This document shows, piece after piece, positions 11,794-22,087 of a stretch of DNA of 64,000 nt. A model generated the notes under the pieces. That model was given only the letters and a program-made list of their open reading frames with translations, was not told the origin of the DNA and did no database searches. The position numbers and the translations under genes were made by a program. The DNA comes from Pezicula radicicola. Lineage: Eukaryota; Ascomycota; Leotiomycetes; Helotiales; Dermateaceae. Positions within the stretch are counted from its first letter, which is position 1. Each line of letters opens with the position of its first letter. The stretch covers positions 1,054,001 to 1,118,000 of the forward strand of contig PDUO01000001.1 of the NCBI GenBank assembly GCA_003008705.1, written 5' to 3'.

Positions 11794-13155
11794 TTACAAA
11801 GCCACCATCATGGCGAGAAGAGCGCCGAAGAGACCGAAAACCGATGCGGAAATTGTTGAGCCGGCGCCAGTGCTGACGGTTGTGGAGGACGAAGATGCTG
11901 AGGAGCCGGTGGCACTGGCAGTGGTGGCGGTCTTGCTAGTGGCAGTGTAGGTGCCGTTGCTTGAGCCAGATCCAGAGCCGGTAGAAGATCCAGTAGATCC
12001 AGCAGCGACGCTGGCGAGGGTGGTTGAGACGGTAGAGTTTGATCCGGACTTGCCTGCAGCGCTGGAGGCAGATGATTTGCTAGATCCAGTTGCGGTGGCA
12101 GAGGTGCTGGTGCTTGAGGTGATGTTGGAGCAAGACAGGTCGAACAGAGGTGTGGTGCTCAGAGTGGTACCGACAACACCGAAGCTGGGGTTGGGGGTGG
12201 TTGGGTAGGCATCTTGCAGAATGTACCACCAGGTGTTGATGTTGCCGAATGCAAATCCACATCCAACTTCGTCGTAGAAGGTCTTGGCGTTATCAATGGA
12301 TGCGACAGCGTCACCTTGGGTGTCACCGCTGACTGGCCATCCGGTCTCAGTGATCCACACTGGCTTTCCTCCAGAAACAGCTTGGGTAGAATCGTAGGCC
12401 TCCGTGAACAAGCTCTTGCCAGTCTCAATTCCGTTGGCCTCAGTGTTCTGGAAGAATGGGTATGCGTCCACGCCAAGCCAATCGACAGCGTCGATAACAG
12501 CACTGTTGGATCCGTTGACCCAGGCAGTCCATGTGTCGACGTGACCGATGGAGACGTCGCTCAAGGCAGTTCCGGCAAGAGCAGTCTTGACTTGGTTGAT
12601 ATATGAGACGATGGTCTCAGGGTCAGCTCCGACACCAGCCTTGGCTGCAATACCAGTAGGTGAGTTACGGTAAAGATCCTCGCTACCGATGGAGAGACCG
12701 ACAACGAGGTCGGTGAAGGAGGTTCCGTAAGTGGAAATAGCTGAGGTGAGAGCTTCGATTTCGGTAGTGACACTAGCTTGTCCGCCCGAGACCCAGATAC
12801 CTAGAAGAAGGGAAGTATCTTGTGCAATAGCTGCTGGAATGGCTGAGATGGGACCGCCGCCAGATTGCTGCGCTTTGGTTAGCGGTGTTGATCGATCTGG
12901 AGATCGGGTCGTCCAACTCTGGGTTGCCGATCACCGGAGGGAAGAACAACTTACGACTGTGGTGTAGAGTCTGGCACTGGTGAATCCTGTGTTGCCAACC
13001 AAGGCCTTTGCGGTCTTGAATTCCTCTTCAAAGTCTGACTGGACTTTGACAGTCCCGTCTGAGTAGGTTGCACCGTAGTTGAAACCCTGGTAAACAGTAG
13101 CAGCAGAAGGAGTGTAAAGAGAAGCCGCAACGGCAAGAAAAGTCGAAGAACGCAT
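11794..13155 (-). CDS. eglC: GPI-anchored glucan endo-1,3-beta-glucosidase, GH17
   Basis: Cell-wall glucanase predicted to cleave or remodel beta-1,3-glucan at the cell surface. Two exons: 13155-12955 and 12867-11794; 424 aa. A signal peptide ([19 protein letters not shown]) precedes a GH17 fold starting VYQGFNYG. Predicted catalytic residues are Glu ~130 in SIGSEDLYR (acid/base) and Glu ~241 in WITETGWP (nucleophile). A Ser/Thr/Gly-rich tail of about 100 residues follows and ends in a hydrophobic stretch ([16 protein letters not shown]), which fits a GPI-anchor signal. An upstream TTG codon extends the frame slightly, but the ATG at 13155 is the better start. Length and layout fit the EglC group of Aspergillus and relatives; the symbol is by family resemblance. 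Confidence 0.93.
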
Positions 13156-14779
13156 CTTCAAAGAAATTTGTAGCGAGTGTGAGTAGTTTGGAAATTAGCA
13201 AAAGAGAGAAAGACGTGAACAACGACAGCGGACAGGACAAAGATTGAGGTGTCGTGGTGACTTGACGTGTGTTGATGAAGAGGAGAAGAAGGAGATCTGG
13301 ACGAGAAGTTATTTATGGAAAGCTCTGGCTGACCATACACCATGGTTCAGTGTTCGTACGCGAACAAGCTTTTGGGCTGGAACAGGGGAGAGGGGTGGAG
13401 GCACAAAGGCAGGCCAGGGCAGGGTGGGCGTGCGAGTAGCGGCAGTACTGTGGTACTGTACTGTAGTAGTAGTATGTAGCAGCATACAGCAAGCAGTCCG
13501 CCCAGTCCACAAATTTGCAAAAACTGGAAAAAAGCCAGCAGTCCTTGAGCCAAGCGATGTTGACCCGCTCTTTCTCTCCCGACTGTAGGTACTCAGCCTT
13601 CTTCTTCAATCACCGAAACCCACTCAAAATAATAAATTGAGGAATAATCCATGTGATTCAGAAGACATTCACGACCTTCAGGAGAGTCGGAAACGGGGAT
13701 GCAGAAATCTAGACCAACACAAACGAAATAACAATCCATTGTAAGTAGTCTGTTGTGTTTCTATTTCTGTTTCTCTCTTATTTTCCACAACCAAGTTTTT
13801 CTACCGCTACTGCAACCCAAGAACAGGTACAGTGGGATTGTTATTATTCAATACAGTATTTATTATGATTATTATTATGGTCGCTATTACACAAACAAAT
13901 CCCAACGATGCGTGATGCAATTGGTGTGATCAGATGTTTATGCAGGCATGAACGATGCAGCGAGCTGATTCTGACCCACCCCCTCCAAATTCGTGTCTCT
14001 TGGAAGCATCTTGGGCGTTCCACGCGCAGGCGCGGTACAGCGCGGGAAGCTGGGGGGACGTCGTCATTCCCTTGAGCGATGGCTTGATCGGGCGCTCCAC
14101 AACGGTGTAGGTGCACTAATTGTGCGGAAGTACCTGACTACGCCGTAAGTCGTGGCGGTACCTGCATCTGCATGAAAGAGAGAAACAATTCTTACAGTAC
14201 AGTAGTTACTGTACAGAACCAACGGCATGAGATTTTGCCTTTCACCGTTTTTCACACTCCCTTTCCACAAGTGCCTGCTGTCATCTGTTGTCTGATTACC
14301 GGTATTCACCCAAGTCCAGCCCGTCTCATGTTCTCATGTTGGGGAAGCGGCCCACGACTATCCTTGGTCAATACGAAGGTCCCCCCAGACACCGGATCCA
14401 ATGATATCTCCTAGCGGCCGAAAACCATTCCAACTTGGGCGATGATCATTTCAGGGGGCATCTGTATTTAGCATACTCTTGCCGAGAGCCAGACCTCAGC
14501 AGCGTGAGCATAGTCTTTTTTATTGTGCAAGTAGCGGGCAACTCAAACCACGTCTTTCAGTTGGCATTCATTATTCGTGAGCTGGCACCATAAGCTTTTA
14601 AAAGCCATTTCCTCAATAATCACGGGCTTTGCGCACTATTATGAAGTATTGTAAAGACAATTATCGAAGTGCACATACTTGCTATAAATATCTCACGGAT
14701 CCACTAGTACCATAAGCGAATAAGCGAAGAACCGAAGGACCGATCAACCGATCTTCCAGCGACGTCCACCTTCTACACA
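13156..14779. other. Long intergenic region between the GH17 gene and the small ORF
   Basis: No gene supported. It should include the GH17 5' leader and promoter on the minus strand. Two short palindrome-rich patches built from TACTGTACAGTA-like words occur near 13440-13480 and 14195-14215. Confidence 0.5.
14683..14690 (+). promoter_or_regulatory. TATA-like box before the 56-aa ORF
   Basis: TATAAATA lies 97 bases upstream of the ATG at 14780. Its spacing gives the small ORF some support as a real transcription unit; evidence is motif only. Confidence 0.35.
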
Positions 14780-14950
14780 ATGATGAAGAATGCCCAAACA
14801 GCCAAGTCGATGCTCTCTAAAGACGAAGAGCATTTACTGTTGACAGTCCAGGCATCTCACCGACATTTTATAGCCTTGTGCAGCTTCGTGTTTATCTTCA
14901 TCCTCCTCGTAATAATTTCGAACAAAAAATATATTGTGGAGCACGATTAG
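14780..14950 (+). CDS. Candidate single-pass membrane microprotein, 56 aa
   Basis: Short intact ORF with a favourable start context (CTACACAATGATG) and a TATA-like box 97 bases upstream. Residues 1-29 are polar (MMKNAQTAKSMLSKDEEHLL and onward). Residues ~30-47 form one hydrophobic segment (FIALCSFVFIFILLVIIS). A short basic/acidic tail NKKYIVEHD follows. No intron is needed. I do not recognise a family, and an ORF this short can arise by chance in AT-rich intergenic DNA. Confidence 0.35.
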   Translation: MMKNAQTAKSMLSKDEEHLLLTVQASHRHFIALCSFVFIFILLVIISNKKYIVEHD

Positions 14951-15387
14951 AGACGGGCCCTGGCTTTACGATACTCAGGGCAGCAAGTGGAAACAAAGGT
15001 TTCAAAGGTTTCAAAGGTTTCTCCAAGCTTTAATTTCCACAAGTATGAAGCACTGATTGCTCATGGCTTTGTCCTGGACTGAAGCAGTAATAACCAAAGA
15101 GTTTACAAAGCTATTGTGCAGGTGTATACAATAAGCTTTATACACCCTTTCAACACCTTGTGAAACTTCAAAGCCCCTAAACTATACAATTGTTAACTAC
15201 AAAGGTTTTAATTCAAAACAATACTAACGAGCTAACATAATCATTCTAGTTATTATTTTGCGACAAAGAAAACAAGTATTGCCAATTATATTCTTATATC
15301 TGCTACATTCGCATTACAATCCTATGCTTCATCTCATCCACATCAACTTCAGCAACCAGAACACTCAATCACCAACGGCTCGTCAAC

Positions 15388-16518
15388 ATGGCAAATCCAA
15401 CAAACAACACTGGCCGCTTCGGGCAAGCGGAATCGGAAGCCTCAACCACTTCTGGAGATGAGCAGAATTGGTGGGAGGAAGAAGAAGAAACTTCTTCAAA
15501 CCCAAAACCAAAATCAAAATCGAAGTCTCACTCTCACTCTCAAACACAAGAAGAAGAATCAACAGGCTCCGCATCCTACTTCTTCAAAGACGACTACAAT
15601 CCTAGCAGCAATCCACCTCCACTAAACAGCAAAAAAGCCAGCAACAAAGCCCGCCGGAGAGAAGAAGCAAAAGCAAAGAAAGAGGAAGATGAGAAGAAAA
15701 TAAATGAGAGACAAAAACAGAAAGTGCAGTTGAAACAGGAACAAGCAGAAAAGAAAGCAGCTTCTGAGCAAGAACAAGCAAACAAGAAAGCCGAAGAGGC
15801 ACCCCGACGCGAAAAAGCAAAAGAAAAGAAAGAGAAAGCAGAGAAGCAAAAGAACGAGAGAGAAAACCACAAAGCGCAGTGGAAACAGGAACAGGCAGAA
15901 AAGAAAGCAGCTCCTGAACAAGAACGAGCAGAGAAGAGAGCCGCAGAAGCACGCCGACGCGAAGAACTAGAGGCAGAAAAGAAGCGCCGAGCAGCAAACA
16001 AGGGACGAGCCAAAACGAAAAACTTCTCGACTTTCGACTTCAGAGTAGATGACAATGATCCAGAAACCCAGAGACTCTACAAGATCCGGCGAGAAGCACA
16101 CAAGAGAACACAGGAAGAAGCAAAGAAAGCAGAAGAAGCCCGACAACGCGCAGAAGCAGAGGCAGAAGAAGCAGAACTGAGACGAAAGATCTTCTTCCAA
16201 TTAGAAATCCCAAAACTCTTCAAGAGTTGGCAAGAATCTTGCACTGCCTACTTCTCAGAGCAAACAAAAATCTTCCCCAAACCTCCAAAAATTGGGTGCA
16301 AGAATCACGGAAAGAGGTGTGTCAAAGGAGAGAAATTGGGTATCTGCCATCACGAATTGAGAACGCTGTTGAAGGGGACGGGGAACTCTACCGAAGCTTG
16401 GCTCAAGAAGGAGAGACTACGCTTTCATCCTGATCGCTTCTCCAAGGATCTAGGTAATCAACAGATGGCGACAGAACTCTTCCAACTCATCCAGCAAATC
16501 CTTGACCATGGAAAGTGA
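15388..16518 (+). CDS. Charged coiled-coil protein with J-domain-like C-terminus
   Basis: Single-exon 376-aa protein. Residues 1-75 are Ser-rich and low complexity. Residues ~80-275 are almost entirely Lys/Glu/Ala/Gln heptad-like sequence (repeats such as KAQWKQEQAEKKA), predicting a long helical or coiled-coil rod with internal duplication: QEQAEKKAA occurs twice. The C-terminal ~100 residues are globular and end with WLKKERLRFHPDRF (His347-Pro348-Asp349) and ELFQLIQQIL. This resembles a degenerate J-domain helix II-HPD-helix III, a layout seen in many uncharacterised fungal proteins. If the HPD works, it would dock an Hsp70. Long antisense ORFs here are composition artefacts. Confidence 0.75.
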   Translation: MANPTNNTGRFGQAESEASTTSGDEQNWWEEEEETSSNPKPKSKSKSHSHSQTQEEESTGSASYFFKDDYNPSSNPPPLNSKKASNKARRREEAKAKKEEDEKKINERQKQKVQLKQEQAEKKAASEQEQANKKAEEAPRREKAKEKKEKAEKQKNERENHKAQWKQEQAEKKAAPEQERAEKRAAEARRREELEAEKKRRAANKGRAKTKNFSTFDFRVDDNDPETQRLYKIRREAHKRTQEEAKKAEEARQRAEAEAEEAELRRKIFFQLEIPKLFKSWQESCTAYFSEQTKIFPKPPKIGCKNHGKRCVKGEKLGICHHELRTLLKGTGNSTEAWLKKERLRFHPDRFSKDLGNQQMATELFQLIQQILDHGK

Positions 16519-16846
16519 GAGGCGCCGAAAGCGGAGAGGAGAAGAGGTGGTGGGAAAAGGTAAGTGGCTGGTTCCACTAGACCGAAGAGGCAAAGAGGGA
16601 TCAAGTGATCTTTGATGGGTGGGAATAAGTGTTCTTATCTGTCTATTGTTCTCGGTTTTTCCTATGTCCTTTTTCTTTATCTTCTGTTTTTCTGGAATGT
16701 TTTTTTTAGTGGGATAGTTAATGAAAGGGATCAAGTGATCTTCAAAAGTTAGTAATAAGTGTTATTGTTTTCGTTTCTCCCAAATCTTCCAACTCATGCA
16801 ATGTGTCCTTGACAATGTAAGTGAATCTTGAAATGGGGGAAAGAAG

Positions 16847-16920
16847 TATCGTGCGGATGGGTTTATAAGAGATTATTTTGACTTGGGTAACTCACTTGAT
16901 TTCGGTATCTAATTTAAAGC
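16847..16920 (+). mobile_element. MITE fragment (left end only)
   Basis: Begins TATCGTGCGGATGGGTTTAT, close to the family left end, then runs through GAGATTATTTTGACTTGGG and one 18-bp internal unit. It then ends without a matching right terminus. A decayed, 3'-truncated copy. Confidence 0.55.
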
Positions 16921-17307
16921 TTGTATATTCTAATAAAAACAATCCTCAATATAACACAGTTGTAATATAGCTACAGTGAGTGACTAGTTCCATTAGACCT
17001 TAACTGATAAACAAAAGAATGAAGTGATCTTTGCCACTATGTCATATCCTACAAGTATGGACATAGTCCCTCGCTGACTATATAGATAAACAATAAAAAA
17101 TCTCCCCATCTAAGGATAGTACCACATTTCTTTTGAAATGATATTATTGTCTGGAATGTAGAGACAACTGATTGTAGATTTGAAAATAGATAGAGATTAT
17201 TTCACGTTAAAAGGCGCGCGGCTAACACATCACCTCAGTTAATTGAATGCGATTGGGTACTTCCATACACAAGAGAAGGATTCCTGGCCCAACTCTAAAA
17301 TGGCTGG

Positions 17308-17510
17308 TACCGTACGAGTTGGTTTATAAGATATCATTTTGAATAAATGTCTATTCAGATGATTTAAGTAACTCACTTGATCTAGGTAACTTACTTGATC
17401 TGGGTGACTCATTTAATCTAGGTAACTCACTTGACTTAAGGAACTTAGTTGACTTAGGTAACTTAGTTGCCCCCATGAAAATGATCTCTTATAAACCAAT
17501 TCGTACGGTA
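17308..17510 (+). mobile_element. MITE copy 2 with six internal 18-bp repeats
   Basis: 203 bp, TA-flanked. The left end TACCGTACGAGTTGGTTTAT and right end ATAAACCAATTCGTACGGTA are near-perfect inverted repeats. Between them lie about six tandem units of roughly 18 bp (GGTAACTTAGTTGACTTA type). Best-preserved copy for defining the family. Confidence 0.85.
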
Positions 17511-17891
17511 TTCACCTCGCGAGAAATAGAACAGTCACTTTGGCTTTTGTTTCTTTTGCCGGTTTCCGAAATAGAAATTCTGTGTCGTGCCCAGCGCCAG
17601 TCAACTGCGAAGTACTGAAAGTGTAGCGCTTTGTTCTGTTTGATGAGATCTAAAACTTGCAGCGCATCTGTACTATTCCATCTATTCAGATAGCCATCAC
17701 CCTCAGCTCATTCCTGAGTATACCTTCGCACGACGAAGTAGAACGAACTACGAAGTACGCGTATTGAGTTCAGGTCGGTGCGTATATTAGTCATCTGGGC
17801 AAAACCTCCTGGTGCTTATATTGAAGCAATATTCCTGATATTTTACATCTTTAGTTACGATACGATCGAATACCGCCGGCAATAAAGCGCG

Positions 17892-18674
17892 ATGCAGGAT
17901 GTAAAGATCCTTCACTTGTCTGTTGACGACACGGGCCTAGAAAGCTACTACCGAGTCCTTGTTGATGGCAAACATTTCAAATACATTTCTATCGATTCCG
18001 GGGTCTACGATGTCGAAGATCTTACCTTCCCTCAAGCTCTGGTCTCTAAGTTACCGCAGCTCCCGTCTGGCGAATGGAACCTCGGCCACATAGCCAAAGG
18101 TGACGATAGGATGTCTCCTCGCTTCGCTTGGACGACCGAAAGAACCTTTTCAAGTATCCAGCATACTTGGCATCCAGTGTTTGTTGACTATCTCTCGCTC
18201 AACATGGGTAAAATGCTGTTACCCAACGTTTATGAAGCAACCACACCTCGATTCAAGGTCCCAGTCATCGTCAAGTTCGCTCGATTTCCATGGGAGATAG
18301 ATCATTACAGCCAGGAAACGCAAGTGTACTCATGGATCAAAGGGCACGACATCGGCCCTGAGTTCCTCGGCCATTTAATCGAGGGTGAGAGGGTGATTGG
18401 TTTCCTACTTCAGAAGTTACATGGCCGTCCTGCCGGATACTCTGATCTGCAACTTTGCCAAACTGCGATATCAAATCTACACGGTCTTGGCATACACCAT
18501 GGAGATGTGAACAAACATAACTTTGTGGTCCAGCCGTCTCGAGCCTATTTGATCGATTTCGAAGCCGCCAAAAAGATAGACGACCAGCAAGCGTTGGATT
18601 CGGAGCTGGAAAGTCTACAAAGAAAGATTTGCAGTGACTCGAGAAGAGGAGGGAATTACTCTGTCGTCCCGTAG
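17892..18674 (+). CDS. Orphan kinase-like protein (APH/RIO-like fold)
   Basis: Single-exon 260-aa protein with a small kinase-like fold. Visible: a lysine in VIVKFA (~Lys128), a possible partner Glu in HYSQETQVY (~142), the catalytic loop HHGDVNKHN (Asp205, Asn210) and the metal site IDFE (Asp222, DFE in place of DFG). No glycine-rich loop is obvious, as in aminoglycoside-phosphotransferase-like folds. Related fungal proteins are often annotated as alpha-galactosidase A precursor, apparently by propagation, but nothing here looks like a glycosidase. Substrate unknown. It sits alone between MITE-bearing intergenic regions. Confidence 0.75.
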   Translation: MQDVKILHLSVDDTGLESYYRVLVDGKHFKYISIDSGVYDVEDLTFPQALVSKLPQLPSGEWNLGHIAKGDDRMSPRFAWTTERTFSSIQHTWHPVFVDYLSLNMGKMLLPNVYEATTPRFKVPVIVKFARFPWEIDHYSQETQVYSWIKGHDIGPEFLGHLIEGERVIGFLLQKLHGRPAGYSDLQLCQTAISNLHGLGIHHGDVNKHNFVVQPSRAYLIDFEAAKKIDDQQALDSELESLQRKICSDSRRGGNYSVVP

Positions 18675-20427
18675 GCCTCTTTAGCAGTTGCGACTGCCGA
18701 GACTTACACTTGAGACTTACACTTTCCAAGAAGTAAAACCACGAGATGGCGCTAAAGTGGATTTACTTGAATTTGTTAGAGATCACGTAGAAATGGATGG
18801 CATTTTCTGAAATCGTCTAATTCCAATAATTAATTTCTCTCTTTTGCTTCTTCAACCCGATGGAATAATCGGAGATCAGATAGATGATCGAAGTTGGGAT
18901 GACCGAAGATGGGGCAACGAAATTGTATTAGACTAGATATTGCCAAGGAAATCTAAAGAGGTTCCTTAAGAAGTCAAGACGAGAATCTAGTGTTCCTGCA
19001 GAGCTAGTACGTTCGCAAGCATTAGAGCAGCGCGAGATTTAGCAAGTTGGCTGCAGAAAGTAGCGGCCAAACCCTCCCGAAAACAATAGCTAGTTTGCCG
19101 TCTACTTGTTAAATAGAGTAAAGTTATTAGAGATCTTAATATATATTATTAGTATTAGTAAGTAATAGAGGAATTTCACCTTATTTACTCAATCGACCGG
19201 TAGACTTGTAGCAAGAAAAGGCACTCTTGTAACCCAGTCGAGAGCATGACACCTTGTATATGGTCACGTGATCAATATTCAGGAGAAGGATTTCGTACAT
19301 GTACTAGTACGTGAGTGAAAAGGGGGTTCCAATTGAAGATCTTCAGAGAACAAAGCGGTCAGCGAGACGAGGAATGTGACAAACGGAGCAGAAGACCAAT
19401 CGTCCAAGCTTCAGCTGGTGTAGCTGGGCGCCATCGACAATCTAGAGAGTTTTCTCGGGAGGCATAGCGCACTAGTTAGTGGATGTTTCAAAGCCGTCTC
19501 TTCTACTCGACTTGTTTTCTTGTTTTCTTCCATATGGGGCTCTGACGTCGTTCGTTCGTGAACGGCTGATGTTCATCCTTCCCTGTTGTGATGGTTTCAC
19601 TAAATAATAATCCAGAAGTTGTGAGGGGAAGAATGACGACAACAACAATAGCAGCAAGCTAACAGAATTGTGCACAAGTTGTATTCTCACCAATTGATTA
19701 TTCAAGCTCTTGTGCAAGACTTGTGTGGAATGCTTGTGCAATTTCTTGGGGAGGGTTCAAGCTTTCTTCTGCGCCAATTCTGGGGGATAGATCCCCTATC
19801 GTAAGCCTCTTCATAGGCTGAAAATCCACTTTTAGTGGGATGGTCCCCGCTGTATTACCTTTCTGTCTTGCCCTCTGTACAAACTCTAAATTCCATCCTT
19901 CCAGCACCTGCAGGTTCTGGTGCACGACAGACGATGATGCTCTCTGCTGGAGCCGTCTATAGACAATTGAAGAAGCTGGAATATCTAGCCTATCGCTGTG
20001 CATCTTTTAGACCTGAATTCCAGCTGAAAACATTTGGCGCCAAAATTGTGGTGGTTTAAATAGTTGTTTCGGGCTCGTATTGGCCAGGTAGGTAGAGTCA
20101 AGCAAGCGCGGGCCCCCAACTACCGCTGTACCTAATTTTGCAGATAGAGACTGCATATTATTATTCCGTCCGCTCACCTTTCGCCTTCAACCTTGCCTCC
20201 TCTGCACCTCCATCGCCATCTCCATCGCCATCTCTCCACAGGGTCGTCGATGTCAATCACAACTGCGCTCTCGACGACGTACACTCGTTTCATGTGATCA
20301 GCATCTGCGTCTTTTGTCTGTCGTTCCTCTGTCAACAACAACGCCACTAGCCCATCATTTCAGTTTGGGACCAACGAATGCGATAACGATTCGCAAGGAA
20401 TAAACATCACGACACTTTTCAGTAATA
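18675..20427. other. Gene-free stretch before the GH76 gene
   Basis: No supported gene. A 101-codon minus-strand frame at 19698-20003 lacks any recognisable features (see rejected). The last ~250 bases are pyrimidine-rich and probably form the promoter and leader of the GH76 gene. Confidence 0.45.
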
Positions 20428-22087
20428 ATGTACATGGCCACTTTCCTTCGAAGCGCTACGGCAGTGCTGCTCATTGGGAGCAATGTTGCTGCAGCCATTG
20501 ATCTTGATTTGACTTCAGAGAGTATGTACATTCGGTTGTCGCGAAGGGATGGATAACTGTGCAGCCGCTGATGCTATTTGCAAACAGCCTCGATTAAGAA
20601 TGCCGCCGCAACGATAGCATATGATATGATGACATACTACAAAGGAAACCTCTCAGGTGGTATTCCAGGAGTGCTACCTGGACCTCCGCCAAATCCTCCT
20701 ACTGGCTGTAAGTCCTCAGAATGGCGTGATGTTGGACTTCGACCAAAGGCTCACAACGTCTAGATTACTGGTGGGAATCGGGTGCCATGTGGGGAAGCTT
20801 GATCGATTACTGGTATTATACGGGCGATTCCACGTACAACGCTGAGATTGTGGCTGGGATTCAGTGGCAGACAGGTGCCGACGATGACATGATGCCTGCG
20901 AACTGGTCGCAATCCATGGGAAATGATGATCAAGGTAGGGCTACTTAACTTGTAGGAATTCTTGCAAAACCAGGTAGGCTGACTGATCTAGGTTTCTGGG
21001 GAATGACTGCAATGTCTGCTGCGGAGACGAACTTCGTGAATCCAGCTGCAGATCAGCCCGGATGGCTTGCTCTAGCACAGGCTGTCTTTAATACACAGGC
21101 TACGCGACCAGACGCCGAGTGTGGTGGAGGGTTAGTTTTGCATAAGTTCACAAAGGGCAAGTGAAGCTAACTTTTCTCAGTTTACGATGGCAAGTCTATC
21201 CATACCTAACAGGTTATAATTATAAAAATACCATTGCGAATGGGTGCTTTTTCAACATTGGAGCTCGTTTGGCACGTTATACTGGCAATACAACATATTC
21301 AGACCGGGCCGAGAAGATCTGGAACTGGGTAAATAATGTTGGATTGATCGATGCTGAATACAATATCTATGATGGCGCACACATCGAGAGCAATTGCACA
21401 GATATCAACAAGATTATGTTTTCGTACAACAATGGGGTCTGGCTGCTCGGAGCTGCAAATATGTACAATATTGTAAGGAGATACGTCTACTCTGCCGTTA
21501 GGACTCCACTAACATCGCCACAGACGAACGGCAGCGCTATTTGGAAAGAACGTGTTGACGGGCTGCTCAATTCGACATTCAACAACTTCTTCCCTAATAA
21601 CATCGCCTATGAAATAGCCTGTGAAGAAAAACTAACATGTACCACGGATATGTATAGCTTCAAAGCTTATGTGACTCGATGGCTCGCAGCGACCACCAAA
21701 ATGGCACCCTATACATACGATGCTATCATGCCACGCCTCAAAGCATCGGCGACAGCTGCAGCTGCACAATGTACCGGGGGAGACAATGGCCGGATGTGTG
21801 GTTTGAGTTGGTCAAGTGGCAAGTGGGATGGAACGTCGGGCGTAGGACAGGAAATGGCCGCTATGTCGGTCATCTTTACCAACTTGTTGGCGCTAGACCA
21901 AAGTGTTGGTACCCCTGTCACTAATAGCAGTGGTGGTACCAGTATTGGAAACAACGATGCAGGGTCTCAAGTTTCAGATCCTGAAAAGATAGCACCTGCT
22001 ACTGCCGGAGATAAAGCTGGTGCTGGCATTGTGACGACCATTATCCTGCTGGGTATCACGGGGATGTTCGGGTGGATGAGCGTTTAA
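20428..22087 (+). CDS. GPI-anchored mannan endo-1,6-alpha-mannosidase, GH76 (Dfg5/Dcw1 type)
   Basis: Surface enzyme thought to process GPI glycans and link GPI proteins to wall polysaccharide. Six exons: 20428-20521, 20588-20707, 20764-20934, 20992-21130, 21181-21472, 21524-22087; 459 aa. A signal peptide ([23 protein letters not shown]) precedes [17 protein letters not shown] and [20 protein letters not shown], both typical of the family. The predicted catalytic Asp pair is Asp126-Asp127 in GNDDQGFWGM. The C-terminus has a short Ser/Thr/Gly linker and a hydrophobic end ([20 protein letters not shown]), a GPI-anchor signal. The intron at 21473-21523 is 51 nt with no stop in frame, so retention would insert 17 residues. 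It converges with the cupin gene. Confidence 0.93.

Larger units (their letters stand above)
16519..17891. other. Intergenic region with MITE copies
   Basis: No gene supported. It holds a truncated element at 16847-16920 and a full one at 17308-17510. A phrase around GGGATCAAGTGATC is repeated at 16597-16613 and 16727-16741 next to the end of the coiled-coil gene. Confidence 0.5.

Noticed and set aside
15594..16055. Long antisense ORFs rich in Leu, Phe and Ser
   Set aside because: They are the complement of the Lys/Glu/Ala coiled-coil codons in the real gene; hydrophobicity is an artefact of composition.
19698..20003. 101-codon minus-strand ORF with an ATG start
   Set aside because: No domain, no good splice partners and no conservation evidence; left out as a gene.
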